Assembly: GCA_973895155.1 (NCBI GenBank)
Contig: OZ316895.1
Coordinates: forward strand, 9,114,001-9,178,000
Reading direction: 5' to 3'
From: Marsupella aquatica
Taxonomy: Eukaryota > Marchantiophyta
Length of the DNA: 64,000 bases
In this document: positions 24,646-37,890 of the stretch, piece after piece
Numbering within the stretch: position 1 is the first letter of the stretch
Layout of the letters: each line of letters starts with the position of its first letter
Translations under genes and position numbers: made by a program
Notes under the pieces: model-generated
Told to the model about the DNA's origin: nothing
Database searches by the model: none
Seen by the model: only the letters and a program-made list of their open reading frames with translations

Positions 24646-26599
24646 CTTTTTATCTTTTTTATTTATTTTTTATAGGTTTATTTTTATTAGTTTTTGTAAT
24701 TACCTTTTTTGCCAATTCTCTTTAAAAAATGATGGATGTTACTAGATATGAAAGTGTCATTTGATAATAGCACTTGCTGCTTTTATCAATCACTACATCA
24801 AAAAAAATTGATTTGTGATAGTGTCTGGCACTATCATATATTCTATACAAAATTTTAGGACTATTAAGATAGCATTTAGGTACTAAATTAGGGATTATAT
24901 CATATTAATATGTTAAATTTCTTTCAATTTCTTTTGCATCTGGAGCTATTACGAGATTTGCTCCAAGATTTAATGCAAGAGTTTAATATTCAGAACCTTT
25001 AAAAGCATTCAATTAAGCCAATTTGTATAGTAAAGTATGAAATTATTATCATATTTGTCTTATTCTATACTAGATCTTTTGGGGTCACAAGAGAAAGTCA
25101 AACTCTAATCTTTTTGTAGTCCAAAACTTTTCTCATTTTCATAAGCACCTCACCCATTATGGGAATAATTTTAAAGTAATTCTAAGAAATTTTGTGAAGA
25201 TAAGAACAACCCACATTTGTAGAATCAACAACTTGAAAATATAATGATGTTTGTGGTGTGAAAAAGACAAATTTAATCGTAGTCAAATTAATATTGTCCC
25301 AAAATCTTTTTGCGAAACAAAGATTGAAATAAGACTTGGTTTTATAATTTCATCTCATTTGTGTGCCTATCCGTCACATGGGTTGATAAATTCTTGTTAC
25401 CCATGTAAAATTATATCCATACATTAATATTTATGTTCGAGAATATTAAAAAAAATCTGTGAAATTTTCCTATATTGAAGGTTTGATTTAAATAGAAATT
25501 AGATCTAAAAAATCCTTTCACATGAGGATTTTTTTTTGCCAAGATTGTGCCCCTTAGGTAAGCACTGTTTTAATCAGTTTGATGATGATGTACACTTTAA
25601 GTCTCCTCTTAGAATTCAAAGAGAATTGGATTTGGCCAAATGCAAGAAATATGCACTTGGTTTATAGGAGAATTATATTGCATATTTGTAAGCATTCAAC
25701 AAATATAGGAATTTGTTGTATGTTAATTGTAAATCTTGTCACTATATAAAAACTATGATGGTATTTTGGCTAGCATTGGAAGGGGGTATTAATGATAACT
25801 CTTGCCAAAATGCTAAATATCCACTGAAAAATACAAATTATATGTCTTCAATAAACCATGTACATTTTGTTTGCCTAACATGTGATATAATTTGCTAATT
25901 ATAATCCTTGCAACTAATATAAAGACATGTCATTGTATTTTGGCTAGCGCTTGACGCTTAAAAATTTATCTCATTGTGACAAAGTAGGGTTTTTTTAAGA
26001 CAAAAAGCGGTGGCCTGGATCATAGATATCATAAAAAAATTATTTTAGGGTTTTAAAAATGAAACTTTTTTTTGTTGTGAGCACAAAAATATTATCTCTT
26101 TTGATTTTTTTTGTTAGGATTTTTGGTTTTATGTCACTGAGGTCAGGCCCCTCACAGGTTGGGCTGAACTTATTACTTAGTATATCATCATGACTCTCAT
26201 CACGTGTTGTACATACTTCACCCACTATATGTAATCCCACTCTCACCTGCATATCGTAAATTTTGCAGATTTTGGGCATGAGCTATGATTCTTTATATCA
26301 AGAATCATGTGGCTGAGTTTTTGAAGGCAAAATCAAGTGTGCATCTGACTGATTCACTATGGATCTTCTGCGTCTTAATAGAAAGATTTTCTAAAAATTG
26401 AGATCTTGTTTTTCTGAGTCAACTTTTATGCACTGTTTAAAAGTGTAGCCAAATTTAAGCAACACATGAAGAGTACATGTAGAGTTAGCAACCGAGACAA
26501 AAATACAAAGAGGATAATTTGGTTATCAACAATGGTCTTACATATCATCTGAACCACTAGAGTCATTATCAGCTTAAATCGTCATAAGGCTCAGCATTG
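24646..26599. other. very AT-rich region, no gene recognised
   Basis: Only short open frames rich in Lys, Asn, Phe and Ile codons, as expected by chance at this composition. No transposon ends identified. Confidence 0.5.
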
Positions 26600-27110
26600 A
26601 TTGCATTTCAATGTGCTGTCCCTTAATTCTGGAAGGAATACAAGCTTCACGAGCTTCAAGTATCATCAATCCAAGGATTCCCAGGTGACAAAAATCATCT
26701 GCATATTGATGGTTGAGAGTATCTTTGAAAAAGTCCAAGGCATACGCTGATTCCCATTTGCAGAACCTACAAAGGGATGACTATAGAGACTCATTTGCAG
26801 AACCTACATAGAGATGACTATAGAGATTTCTATCTGGTTTCAAACGGGCTAAGGTAGTAAATTCATGGACAACAGTAGAAAAATTATTCTGATTTCTTAA
26901 AAAACTATATGTTATCCAAATAATTCCTTTGAAAACCTGCACAATCATCTTCAAAAGCTGATACCCCAGCCTTGATTACTTGCCTGAACAACGTTTTGCC
27001 CTTACAGAGTAATATCTTCCTTTTCTTCTCCACGTCTCCTTCCAGCACATTGTACCCCAAGTTGATGAGATCTTGTAGTGCCTGTGCAAATACTCCGAAA
27101 TGGGCAATAG
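26600..27110 (-). pseudogene. decayed coding sequence, unidentified
   Basis: On the minus strand two stretches read like real protein: at about 27110-26905 a frame with FAQALQDLINLGYNVLEGDV and a following KGKTLFRQ, and at about 26762-26620 a frame with CKWESAYALDFFKDTLNHQY and a following CHLGILGLMILEARE. Stops and frame changes separate them, and a ~35-bp tandem duplication sits near 26755-26835. I do not recognise the family. It could be a dead host gene copy or transposon protein. Confidence 0.4.
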
Positions 27111-27799
27111 AGGGCTACAACAAACAATCCTCCTTTTTCATGGAAATTTGAGGAACTTTGTTGCTTTAAAAATAAATCCTTTGAACAGCTTTATCGTATG
27201 TGCTTTTCTGTTTAGTCCACCAATCGAATGTAAATACGAGGATAACACCTCCTCAATAACCTTGTAGACTCAACGCATACAACTGCTCTGGACATCTGAA
27301 CAAAGTACTTGTCTTTCAAGAGCATACTCTCCCACAGCATCTAGGAGGTTCCAAAATCACAAGTGCCTCTTGATTCCCAACACCTGGATCCATAATTGTT
27401 CTTACTGGTTTGTGAGAGACATCGGACATTAGTATCAGAATCAACTTCACGGGAGTTTTCCAAGAAAGGTGCATCTACTATTGCCATGGGAATGGCAAAG
27501 TATCAGTCCACCACCTTTTCAAACTCCACACAAGGGATATCTTGAATGAAGACACTATGTTCCTAATTGCAAGTGACCTGCAAAAAATCCGGTGATCTGT
27601 GATCAGTAGAAAAATACTTGTTGATTTTCAGTCATGCAGAGGAAAGTGAAGGCAAGGGAAGGTGGACGGGGCGAACTCGGCACGAGCAAGAACACAGCAC
27701 CAAAAGGCATATCCGTCACGCACAGCTTCAAGCTATTCACAAGCAAGCAAGCCGGAGGCGGTAAATAATTAACATGAGAGGCAAGGATAATAGGCATAA

Positions 27800-28578
27800 A
27801 GCTTTTTATTAACCTGTCCCCCAAAGTGAGCTAAATTACTAACCTACCCCCAAAATGATTTTAATTGCTAGGTTGCCCCCCCATATTATATACATTAATT
27901 AATAGTTTTAGTTAACCCAGGATGATTTTTCATTGGTGGACTGACACATGGCAATGCACTATTGGCTCCGCCTTACCCTGGCCAAGTTTACCCTCACCGG
28001 GCTAGCTCTTTCCCATTTTTTGAATGAGCCCTGCACCAAACAGGGTTGGCCCATCCCCCTCTCGAGTTTTAAATCCCGATGACCTAGCTTGAATCAGGCG
28101 ATAGGCTCAAATGTGGGTTTGTTTACACATAGAAAACATGTATACTATCGGGGTCTCTTTCCTTCAGACAAGTGGGAGTAGGGTGGATCATCGGGACCCA
28201 AGGATCATCAGGCACCTATGGAGTGTGGGACCCCATTTTTGAAGGGAAATTGCAACACCCAGCCAGCAAGGTCATCAGGGTTGGGATCTCGGTTGGGATT
28301 GGAACTTGTGAGGGGGAGGGGCAGCCCTGGTTGGTGCAAGACTTGTTCAAAACATGGGAAAGTGCTAGCCGAGTGAGGGTAAGCTCGGCCAGGGTAAGGC
28401 AGAGCCAATTGCGCCTCGCCACGTGTTAGTCCACCAATGAGAAATCCCTCTGGGTTAACTAAATCAGCTACTTTAACCGATATATACAATATGGGGTGGG
28501 GCAACCTAGGAATTAAAATAATTTTGGGGGTAGGTTAGTAATTTAACTCACTTTGGGAGACATGATAATAAAAAGCTG
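27800..28578. mobile_element. non-autonomous MULE-like element with ~300-bp TIRs
   Basis: The arms 27800-28090 and about 28265-28578 are imperfect inverted copies. Both begin (C)AGCTTTTTATTA and share CCCAAAGTGAG, ACTAACCTACCCCCAAAAT, TTAGTTAACCCAG, CATTGGTGGACT and ACCCTGGCC blocks. An 11-bp direct repeat AATAGGCATAA flanks the element at 27789-27799 and 28579-28589, the size expected for Mutator-like elements. The ~170-bp centre codes for nothing recognisable, so mobilisation would need a transposase from elsewhere. Confidence 0.85.
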
Positions 28579-28589
28579 AATAGGCATAA

Positions 28590-29379
28590 CGGGCATAATG
28601 AATATGCCTATGATAATCCTAATCTGGACAGGGTTGGATTTCGGGCAGCTTCGGGGTTTTTAGGGCACTTCCCAAGGTGACACGTCGCCTGCGCCGGTGC
28701 GGAACACTCTCGCCAGCCTGGGCCCTGTCCCTTATTTTCATCCCGTTGGCCATTGCTCACCGCCTCGGGCCGGGCCCAGCGACCACCACTCCACGCCTCT
28801 TGCCAGAATAGGCCACCGGGATAGGCCATGCCAGGCATCGTATTACACTCGTTCATCCGCGTACAGTGATTTCTTGTACAACCTATTGGTCGAGTAGGAA
28901 CGAGACCCGATGCCCCCCTCGGTGATGCAAAGTCGCACAAAAAAAAGCTTGAAGAGACCTGCCGGAGTGTCGGTACTATATTTGATCTAACTGGCCAAAT
29001 GCTGGAAATGAATCGGTCCTATTATTCGATCAAACTGGACAGCTGACAAAGTTGAAGCTAAGTACTGGACTGTACGTTTGATCGATTCGACAACTAAAGT
29101 CCTGCGTTTTCCGTTTTGTGTACATAGTCTCGTTACCTTCGAAGCAATCTTCCAATTTCTGGAATTGCAATCGATCATTGAATTGCAACTATCATAGCAG
29201 AGATTGTATTGTGGCGTCTTTAGTCGAACTTAGCATCTGAGTGCGTAGTTCAGGGGTTGGAGACTCGGTGCAAATGCCCAGCGAAGATAGGGGTTTGATT
29301 GAAATAAAGCGGAGGCGAGGTGAGACGAGACGAGATGTGGATTGGAGAGTGAACTTGAACCCGATCGGACCGATCGATT
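28590..29379. other. upstream region of the acetyltransferase gene
   Basis: No gene seen. 28.6-28.9 kb is GC-richer. The last ~150 bp before the ATG are purine-rich (GGCGAGGTGAGACGAGACGA) and may be the 5' leader. Confidence 0.4.
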
Positions 29380-30799
29380 ATGGCGATGGTACCCGGTGGA
29401 AACGAGAAAATCGACTATGACGAGAGTTCGGGCCAGCGATCAGTGGGGGCTGCAAAGGATCCGAATCTCCCGCCAACGCTGACACTGAGGAGCAAAAGGA
29501 TGGTGCTGAAGACGCCTACTCCAGAGGACGACGTTGCCATGTGCGAAATTGTCTCGGATCCCCTCACTGTGCAGTACCTGCCTCACTTTCATCGACCCGG
29601 AGGGTGGACACTGAGCGAGATGGCTCAGCGCAGAGAAAAGCTTTTGGCTGCCCAAGGAGAGGTTTCTCTCCTCTCCTCTCCTCTCCTCTCCTCTCCTCTA
29701 AGAAGTTTGCAAACTCTCGTAGGGTAGAAGTAAAGCCTGAATGGCCGGATCCAGCCCATCAAATCTATGTGGAGGTTCCTACCAAATTTTTTATCGAATT
29801 CCTGTCGTTACGAGCGAAAATTGTTATGCGTCACCCAAGCTGCGTTCTGATTCGTGCACGGCTCGTTGAGGACTCCTGTAGTTGTTGATTGATGGTGGCA
29901 AAGATTCCACTCTAGAAATGCGATAATCTTTGAACATTTACTTTTCCCCTGATACTTACATTTTTGTTGAGAGTATTCCAAATCGATTGAAGTGTCTGGA
30001 CAAGGCAGTAGGGATGACGGGACTTGGAATTGAATGAAACTTGCAAGACTAACAGTGCACTCCTACATTGCCGTCAATTCAGCTGACTTGTGGAGCTTGT
30101 TGATTTTCCATTTGTGGACTTCTCTTAGTCAGTAGAAAAGACGAAGTGAACTAGTAGAGGACTGAAGCCCTCAGCAATGTATCCCAATTTCCTATTGTGA
30201 GACTGTCCTCCCCGAATGTGAAGACTTGGAACGATTTGTGTACTTCTACTGGGATGCTCGGAGCACTTAGTCGATAAAGAGTAAGTATACATTACAGTAT
30301 GTCCAATGAATACCTCAACAGCTAATAGACATGGGTGGATTTGCAGAATAAAGGTCTGACAGTCTTCATTCACATTTTGGGCAACGAAGGGCAAAATGGC
30401 GGCACTGAAGAGTTCCTCACGCAGTCAAATGACAAAGTCGAAGATCTGACTCTTGCTGGAACCACTGGCTTCAGTGCCGTGAAACTAACGGACAGGACAT
30501 GCGAGATCGGCATCATACTTCACCATCCCTACTGGAGAAAGGGGATTTGCACTGAGGCTCTCTACCTGTGCCTGCGGTATGCGTTTGAAGAGCTCGGCCT
30601 TCACAGAGTGGATTGGGTCACTTCAGTGGGCAACAAGGAAATGCGAGGGTGGTGTGAGGATCTCCTGCAAATGAAGCCTGTCGATGTCATGACTGAAAAC
30701 CTTGGAGCTTCGGTGGGATATTCGTTATCAGTATCAGAGTGGCAGAGCCGTGTCAGCCATTTCCTTGAGCAGAAAGTGTCCTCGAGACGCAGCAGCTAA
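29380..30799 (+). CDS. GNAT N-acetyltransferase, RimJ/RimL type
   Basis: Two exons, 29380-29661 and 30347-30799 (phase 0, intron 685 bp), predict 244 aa. Exon 1 has a RimJ/RimL-type opening (LRSKRMVLKTPTPEDDVAMC, then SDPLTVQYLPHF). Exon 2 carries the acetyl-CoA binding motif A: EIGIILHHPYWRKGICTEAL, with R-K-G-I-C-T as the pyrophosphate loop, then LRYAFEELGLHRVDW. Such enzymes move acetyl from acetyl-CoA to an amine, often a protein N-terminus or small metabolite; the substrate here is unknown. No targeting peptide is obvious. The donor GAG|GTTTCT is followed at once by a CTCTC repeat. Confidence 0.85.
29664..29700 (+). repeat. (CTCTC)n microsatellite
   Basis: About seven pentanucleotide units immediately after the splice donor of the acetyltransferase intron. 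Confidence 0.9.
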
Positions 30800-32065
30800 C
30801 TGACAGCAGCAGTCATGTTCTGAAATCCCACCGCCACGAGATAGACCATAACCAAGTAGACACGGGCACCGGTGGTGAGATCCTACGAAGTACAACCCTT
30901 TGAAAATAGAGAAGAAGCATAAGTTGTGGTTGAGACCATGACGCTTTTCACAATGATCTTCGTCCAGAGCGCACTGTTGCGGTGATAAGACATCTGACTC
31001 CCTAAGTCTTAGAGGCAGCGCCCATAATCGAAATATCAGGAAGGATAGTACTCCTACTTGAGTGCCGGCGTTTCTAGAAGCCTCCTTCATTGGTAATTTC
31101 ATTGTGTCATTGATTCTCTGTAATGATTTAGCTACATTATGTGGAACAAATGTGAAACCAGCTTAGACGACACATTTTTGCCTACCTTCACACCTCAAAA
31201 TGATTCCTCAATTGAACTCCTTTCACTAACATATACACGGTTGGCCATGTTCTAATGTGCCTGACCAATAATTGTTTACCACTACTTCGGGTTGTGGATA
31301 GTCGCTTGTGCAGCTTCAAGAATGCTTTTCTTTCTTCGTGGTTCTCCAATTCTACAGATAGACAGGGGACATTTAAAAGCAGTCCGCATTCTTCGTCGTC
31401 AATTGTCCACCCATGATTCTAGGGTGGACCATTTACTAGTTCATGAGGGACTGGAGCGCTGAAAATGATCCCTGCGGATCAAATGTAGAAAAGAATCTAA
31501 GCTCCATTGCCGTGTGGGACGGTCCTTGAGTATCGTTCATGACGTTCTTTCAATGCGAGCCGGTGCAACTTTTTGTAAGATAAATTAAACTGTTTTCTGC
31601 GTTTGATAAAAGCTTAACAAAAAGCTCGCCAGACATGTGTCAATTGTCATGATCATTGGGAGCCAGAGGGGGTGACCCGTCAGTATATCCGGGAATGAAA
31701 GCTACCTATGACGACCAGAAATTGTATCATGCAAAGTAAATGCAAAGCTGCTTTGAAAAATAGTTGCTGCCAAATCGACTGATTTGCTTGATTTCGAATG
31801 TACAAACTGTAGCTTCTTCACAACCAAAGTTCAAAACTCGTGTAATATGTCCCAAAGCTGTATCACTTTCATTGGCAACAGGGGCTTTCTGGCGGTGGTT
31901 GTAGCCCACCATCACATCAAGCTATGTCACAGCCGAATGACTAAGGACTACCGAGAGTTCCACTTCACAAACGTATATACAAGCAGAATTATTCACTACA
32001 ACTACAGTTGAGGTCAGATGTACAAACGCACACACGTTGCAGCTTAGAAGACGCACTGCGTGGCT
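30800..32065. other. intergenic region between convergent genes
   Basis: Lies between the ends of the acetyltransferase gene (+) and the cystatin gene (-), so it should hold both 3' untranslated regions. No further coding sequence seen. Confidence 0.5.
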
Positions 32066-34694
32066 CTAAGACGCAGTTGAGGAACTTGTCACGGTCCATT
32101 TCCCCTCGGCAGTGCGATGAAGTCCAGCATTCATATTTTCATCTTTACTACCCCTAGAAACCGTCAGGTGAAGCTGAAATTGAGTCTTTTCATCATCCGC
32201 CTGCAGAGATTTACCATCAAAAGGAGTCAGGAACGAATGCACAGTCCCACCCAACCGTATTGCAGAAAGTTCACTTCAACTGGAAACGTCAAAACCATCT
32301 GTCAAATAATGCCTATAAAAGGTAATGTACAGATTAGCAAAGAAAGATTAAAACGATTTTCTGATAGTAACGCTTATCAGACGGTAAAGCTAGCCCAGAA
32401 GAACTCAATTACAGAAACAGTTAAAACAGCAAAGCGAAGGCTAGCTACATCTAAAAAACCTCAAAAATATGGACAGAAGAACATCAGAGGGATTCAAAAT
32501 GAAGTTTCAACGCAATCAAGCTTGTGAAATGAAAACACAAGCCAAAAAATATCGACAGACATAGCAAAACAAAGGTACATGAGGAAAGCACGACCATCTC
32601 ATATTTAGGTCCGCACATCGATCTTCATAACATGTGAATGTGTTTCCCCAAGGATATAAAGCTCCCACAATCATTCCAATTCAAGACCTCATTTAAACCA
32701 GTTTATCTTATGAACTCCTGATATTGAGGTTACATGCTTTCAAGGACTACATATATTTTCGGAAACGTTTAGAGAACCTGTACGTCCAGTTTAATATCTC
32801 CATTCTGTTAGCGTGATACACTGGCATGCGACAGCAGCAGAGTAAAAATCACGAAAACACAGCTCCGGATAGAACGAACCTCGGCATGCGCGGAAAGTAT
32901 TTCTTTAAGCTTATACGGTACAAGGGAATTGGATTTGTTATTCAACCCCTTAATAGCATGCTCTGCAGCTTCCTTGATTACAGGGTCCTCAACTGAGACT
33001 GCAGGCAGCCCTGATGGCTCTCGTGTGTCGGAGGACACACCTAGCAAACCCAGACCACCGTCCATCAGCTACATATAATACTCCACAATCATACCAGCTG
33101 GTGGATGGACACAACCCACAAACTGCAGCAACTGAGGCCGAAAGCTACAGTCCAGATAGACACAGCCAGGTCACGTTCATAGTAAACGTGCTTCGTTCTT
33201 CTCCAACCAAGAAACGATAATGGTCCGATTGTGAAATTGTAATGCAGTTTCATTTCATTTGTGTTGATGTCCTTTGACATTAACGGCATCTTGGATCATT
33301 ACCAATGCCATGTTCAGCACAGATGTTTTTTAAGAGCTTCACAAAAATCTGAAAAATCATACATCATCAATAGCATACGGACATAGTACAGGAAAGTAAC
33401 ATCGATAGAAGAAGGCAATTAGAAGAATCAACTCACTGCTAGAAGTTTCAGATTCCTTGAAGTGCTCCAAGGTCTTGTGGTTCTGCCATGGCTTCGTCCA
33501 GACCTTGGCATCGTACAGCTTGGGCTGGTCCGAAGATTCATGAGTAGCTTCCAGGGTCAAGTGGTACATGGTACCTGCCACAACCTGGGTCTTAGCCGTC
33601 ACCACCTTCTTGAAAGTCAATTTCTTCCCCTGTAATGACAACGGCGACACACAATCATGAAATGAGTTTCACTCCCAATCGACCAATGAAGGTACAAAAG
33701 TGACCCGCATAATCTCCCATTCATTATCTAATTGAGCTACCTACGACAAGAAGTCGTAGATATTGCGAAACTTCAAAGGACGGATGAAACCTGTCAGAGA
33801 GAACCAATGAAACTACTATTTTCTAAAAATGAAGAAAGAAAAGCCAATAAGCTCCAAACTACAAAGCACACAGAAGCCAGCAGGCACGTATCACAAGCTC
33901 AGGACTGCGCTTCCCAGACTTTTATTTACAAAATACCACAAGACAGCAATCACACACCAGAACTTTGCACGGGTGATTACAACCTCAGCTACAGAGCAAG
34001 GTGTCGTCCTGAGCAGAGTACAGACCTAACGGCTGAGTGGAAATTTTGGGACAGGGGTGGAACTCATCCTTGTGAATACATTCATCGTCTGATTCCGTAA
34101 AACACCACGATACCACAAAATATGATCTATATCTCCTTCCAGACCTTGTCAGAGAAGGAAGATGTTACAGGGTGGCGCAGAATATCGATCTAAAACACCG
34201 TAGTGGAATCTCTCGGATTAGTCAATCGTCAAAATCGCAAATCTTACAGTCGCCCGACCGAAAGAAGGGAAAGTTATTCGCAGTACTCGACGATCCCGAG
34301 AACCTGCTGGCTTGCCCACACGGTACCTTAATGACGAACACCTTAGAGATCAACGACAACCATTGCTTGACCTCACAAAATCATTCAGAAGATGAATAAT
34401 TAAGGATGCCGTCCGCACACATACCTCCTTGGCGTTGTGCTCCTCGACTGCGAACTTCCCGATATCCTCCACCTCCGCGCTGTTCTCGGAGCTCTTGACC
34501 TCCTTGGGTGCTCCCATCAGTCCGCCCGCCATGGTTTCTGCCTGTCTCTCGACCTCTTCCTCACACAGAGTTGATTTGAAGCCCAAGCTGGTGATGCCGC
34601 ACACCCCGAACACAATTACCAGAACCAGCAGCAACGACGTGACGATCGATGACAGCCGATTACAACTCCCCTTCTTCCCCGCACCAAATTTCAT
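32066..34694 (-). CDS. two-domain phytocystatin with N-terminal hydrophobic segment
   Basis: Four exons on the minus strand: 34694-34425, 33629-33437, 33040-32880, 32200-32066; phases agree and the product is 252 aa. Residues ~17-33 are strongly hydrophobic after a basic start, a signal peptide or anchor. Domain 1 has the N-terminal glycines (MAGGLMGAP, 56-63), a LARFAV-type helix (VEDIGKFAVEEHN), the papain-binding loop QVVAG at 105-109 and KVWTKPW with W134/W138. Domain 2 has SNSL at 191-194, the motif that in plant cystatins with C-terminal extensions inhibits legumain-type Asn proteases, and ends in a cystatin-like strand (FQLHLTVSRGSKDE). Such proteins restrain papain-like proteases and vacuolar processing enzymes. 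The helix reads IGKFAV rather than LARFAV. Confidence 0.9.
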
Positions 34695-35108
34695 CCCCTT
34701 TTCTCTCTGAATCGAGACAACGCGCTGCTTAAAAGAACCCAGCACCTCACTACATTTTCCGCCGTGCCTTCATCGTTACTTCTCTGTGAATCCTTTTCCC
34801 ACTCCCCTCGAATCGTGCGATCGATCGTTTTGTCCTTCGCCCATCGCTCTGTTCCTCACCTGCGTTTCTGCGAGATCCCACCACGCAGCAGAAATGCCAT
34901 TCGCCAAGGTACCGCACAGGACCACACCGGTACAGGTGTCACACGCTCGCTCATGCCACCACGACAGGCTGCAGTCACTTCATTCGCCCTCTGGCCAGTG
35001 AGCACCGACGGCGCAAAACCCAGCGCAGTCCATCGAAACCCGCCCGCATGCAAGGCAGAAACAAGACAGCGCCACCTGGTGCGATGAAAGAAACCCACCG
35101 CCTCTCTT

Positions 35109-35270
35109 GTCACTCAACCTTAAACAAAACTTTGTCCGGTTTGCGCGGCCCTCAACACAGCTCACAGCCTCACACCCCCCAATGTCACTCAACCTTAGAC
35201 AAAACTTTGTCCGGTTTGCGCAAATTTTAGGCCCTCAACACGGCTCACAGCCTCACACCCCCAATGCCGC
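35109..35270. repeat. imperfect tandem duplication, ~74 bp
   Basis: Two copies start TGTCACTCAACCTTA at 35109 and 35183 and share AAACTTTGTCCGGTTTGCG and CTCACAGCCTCACACCCCC; the second has a short ATTTTAGG-type insertion. Confidence 0.85.
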
Positions 35271-37890
35271 TGCCACATCGAGAGAATCAAATTGAAATGG
35301 GGTCTAAATGCCACATCGAGACAGTTGAAGTAGGGCCTATATTCACTGCAGCAAAACTGCAAAAGGCTTCATGGCCCCCTATGGGAAATCAAAGCCCAAC
35401 GAGCCCATATCTTTTGAAGGTGACTTGTTGGTGGGGCCCATGCACATTACTAGGGCAAAGTTCCATGGGCCAGGGGCAGGGAGTATGATCACTCCCTCTG
35501 ACACCGCTTTGGGCCCAAAATACATGTATGCCAAGGTGTACACAATATTTTTGGATGAACCTAAAGGTTATGTGATGGGGGGCAAAAATTGACTCCAAAG
35601 TATGTTCCCCGCATACACAGTCTCTCCTCATAATTATAGAGGCACAGATATATACTTTGGTCATAACATTCTCATTAGGGACCCCACTAGAGGTCCCTTC
35701 CAAAATTCCTGGCTCCACAGCGTGCCATGTCATCATGGCGCCCTGCAAACAGGAACGAATTGGTTTCCACAATGAAATTATGCCCACATTCGTGTTTGCG
35801 GCAGGATTTTGGTAAAACTGGGGACGCCATGCCGTAAAAATTCATGTAAACTTGTTTTACAAGTAACCGTATTATTTACTTTTAGATAACAAATTATTGA
35901 AGTTGAAATAGACAATAACCGTTTTTTTAACCCCTAAATAACGGAATGCACACCCTCTGGTTCAATTAACCATTAATTAAGTAATAATTAAAAGAGAAAA
36001 AAAAATTAATGAAATGTGTAATCGAAAGTAAGCACTTGTCACTAGAAACACATAATTAACGTCCACTACAATCCATCCCGCCCGCAATCCACACTGCAAA
36101 GAGCGCTCCTCCGCGCCACAACCTTTGCACGCATTCTGGTTGTTGATTTTGATTGTGATTGTGCTGTGAATGTGTGCACACGCAATGTTGAGAGAAACGA
36201 GAAGGTGAGATCGAAGTGCCCCATCGAAGATTGATAACAAAGAAACGATCGAATCAGGAAGAGAAGGACTGCGATTTGAACCTGAAATCAAAACAAAGAT
36301 CAAAAGAGGCCATGGCGAAGTGAAAGCGTAAGCCAGGAGAAGTGAAGGAGATACGAAAGGGCGAGAGAGACTAACACAACGCCCCGATGATCCAAAGAAC
36401 AACAGAAAATTGAAAGAGTAAATTAAGGATCGAACAAGAAGATATAAAACGCTGCAGAAACACAATGGTGGCAGAGAAGAGCGGAAAGGCAGCGACCTGA
36501 GCAGAAGAAAAAGGCAAAAGCAGATCGATCGAACAAGGTCAACTTTCATTGCTGAATACTTCTGATTTTGATGTCTCTTGCTCGCGTGGCCTTCAGTCAC
36601 CAATGCCCTTCACGAGCGCTCATTTTGCTTCTTCCTTGCTTCTTCCTTTAGGAATCCCTGGAAGCCGATATCACTGAAAATTTGTGATATGAATGAGTGT
36701 CGTGGAGCACACTTCGACACCACAAATTGAGAGGGACAGGTTTAAAGAAATATAGTTTGATCAATCAATCAATGTGGCAAGAGAGCCAAAGTAGAATGAG
36801 TAAAAGAAATCTTAATTGACTCCCTCCATGATAAGTGAAGGCTTCCAGGGATTGCCTCCCCTCTGTTTCCTTTCTTCAATTTTTGATTTTTGGGTAGTAG
36901 CATCGAGAGTTTTCGCACTAGATTAGCATGAATTCAGCTAATTAATTGAGGTGGGTCAAGCATAAATGATTTTGGTCTTTGGCCAGAACATTCGGTCGTT
37001 TGATGTATGCAGCACAGAGATCAGCTTTGACCGTGTTACGTTTTACGTGCAATATTTGACAAGGAAATGAGTGGGGTCTGAGTCGATAAAAATGTCTAAT
37101 GAATTCCATAAAGATAAATCTCGGGGTATCTATAATAGTATATCTAAAGATAAACTATTCTTGCTCAGTCTCGCCTGCATTCTTCATTTTGTTTTCATTC
37201 TGGTCCTTACTAGCAAGTGGCTTCATTTTTCCACGTTCATTTTCCAGCGACTATTTTTGGGGAGCATAGAGTACTCACCGGAAGTAGTCTTTGTCCCAGC
37301 CTTTCAATAGCACCGACTAGAGAAATCTGCTAGAATTTATAGAAATGGGTCAGCGCAGTCATATTAGATAGACTTCTCTTTAGGAGAATGGTAGAACAAA
37401 TTTGATCACATTGTAGCGAATGATCCATGACTTGAAAGAGTTGAGTCGACCACTTTTGGTGGAAGCCATCTCTTTTGATCCTATCTCCTAAAAGAATGCA
37501 AAAATTGCATGGCAGCGTACATGTGTGGGCAAACAGCGTTGAACTCAAGTCTCGAGGCTCTCTTTTGGTGCGAAGAAACACAAAGAAACGACCACTCTTC
37601 CATTTTTGAAATTGAAGGACAGGAAAAGATGTGCATCTGGCATGAGTTAATTTTTAGCAATCTGGGTAGTCGATGTTTGAAACAAGGCTGACAATCCCAG
37701 GCTCTTCTCCCCAGGATTTGTCTATGGAGCAGGGCCTGGGTCTGCCCTAGCCATCGATTTGGTCCAGCCGGATCCCCAAATGCCTGAGGTGAGGGCGAAA
37801 TGCCTCAAGAGTCCTTAGACTGCCCACTACCGCTCTGCAGTTCTCCACACTTACAATGATGATGCCTCTATTCAAGTGCCGGATCGTATT

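Noticed and set aside
32117-32527. 136-codon plus-strand frame
   Set aside because: Overlaps the last cystatin exon on the opposite strand and has no protein-like features.
34429-34710. 93-codon plus-strand frame
   Set aside because: Antisense of cystatin exon 1.
35977-36603. 208-codon minus-strand frame
   Set aside because: Leu/Ser/Phe-rich low-complexity translation of purine-rich DNA; no domain and no splice context.
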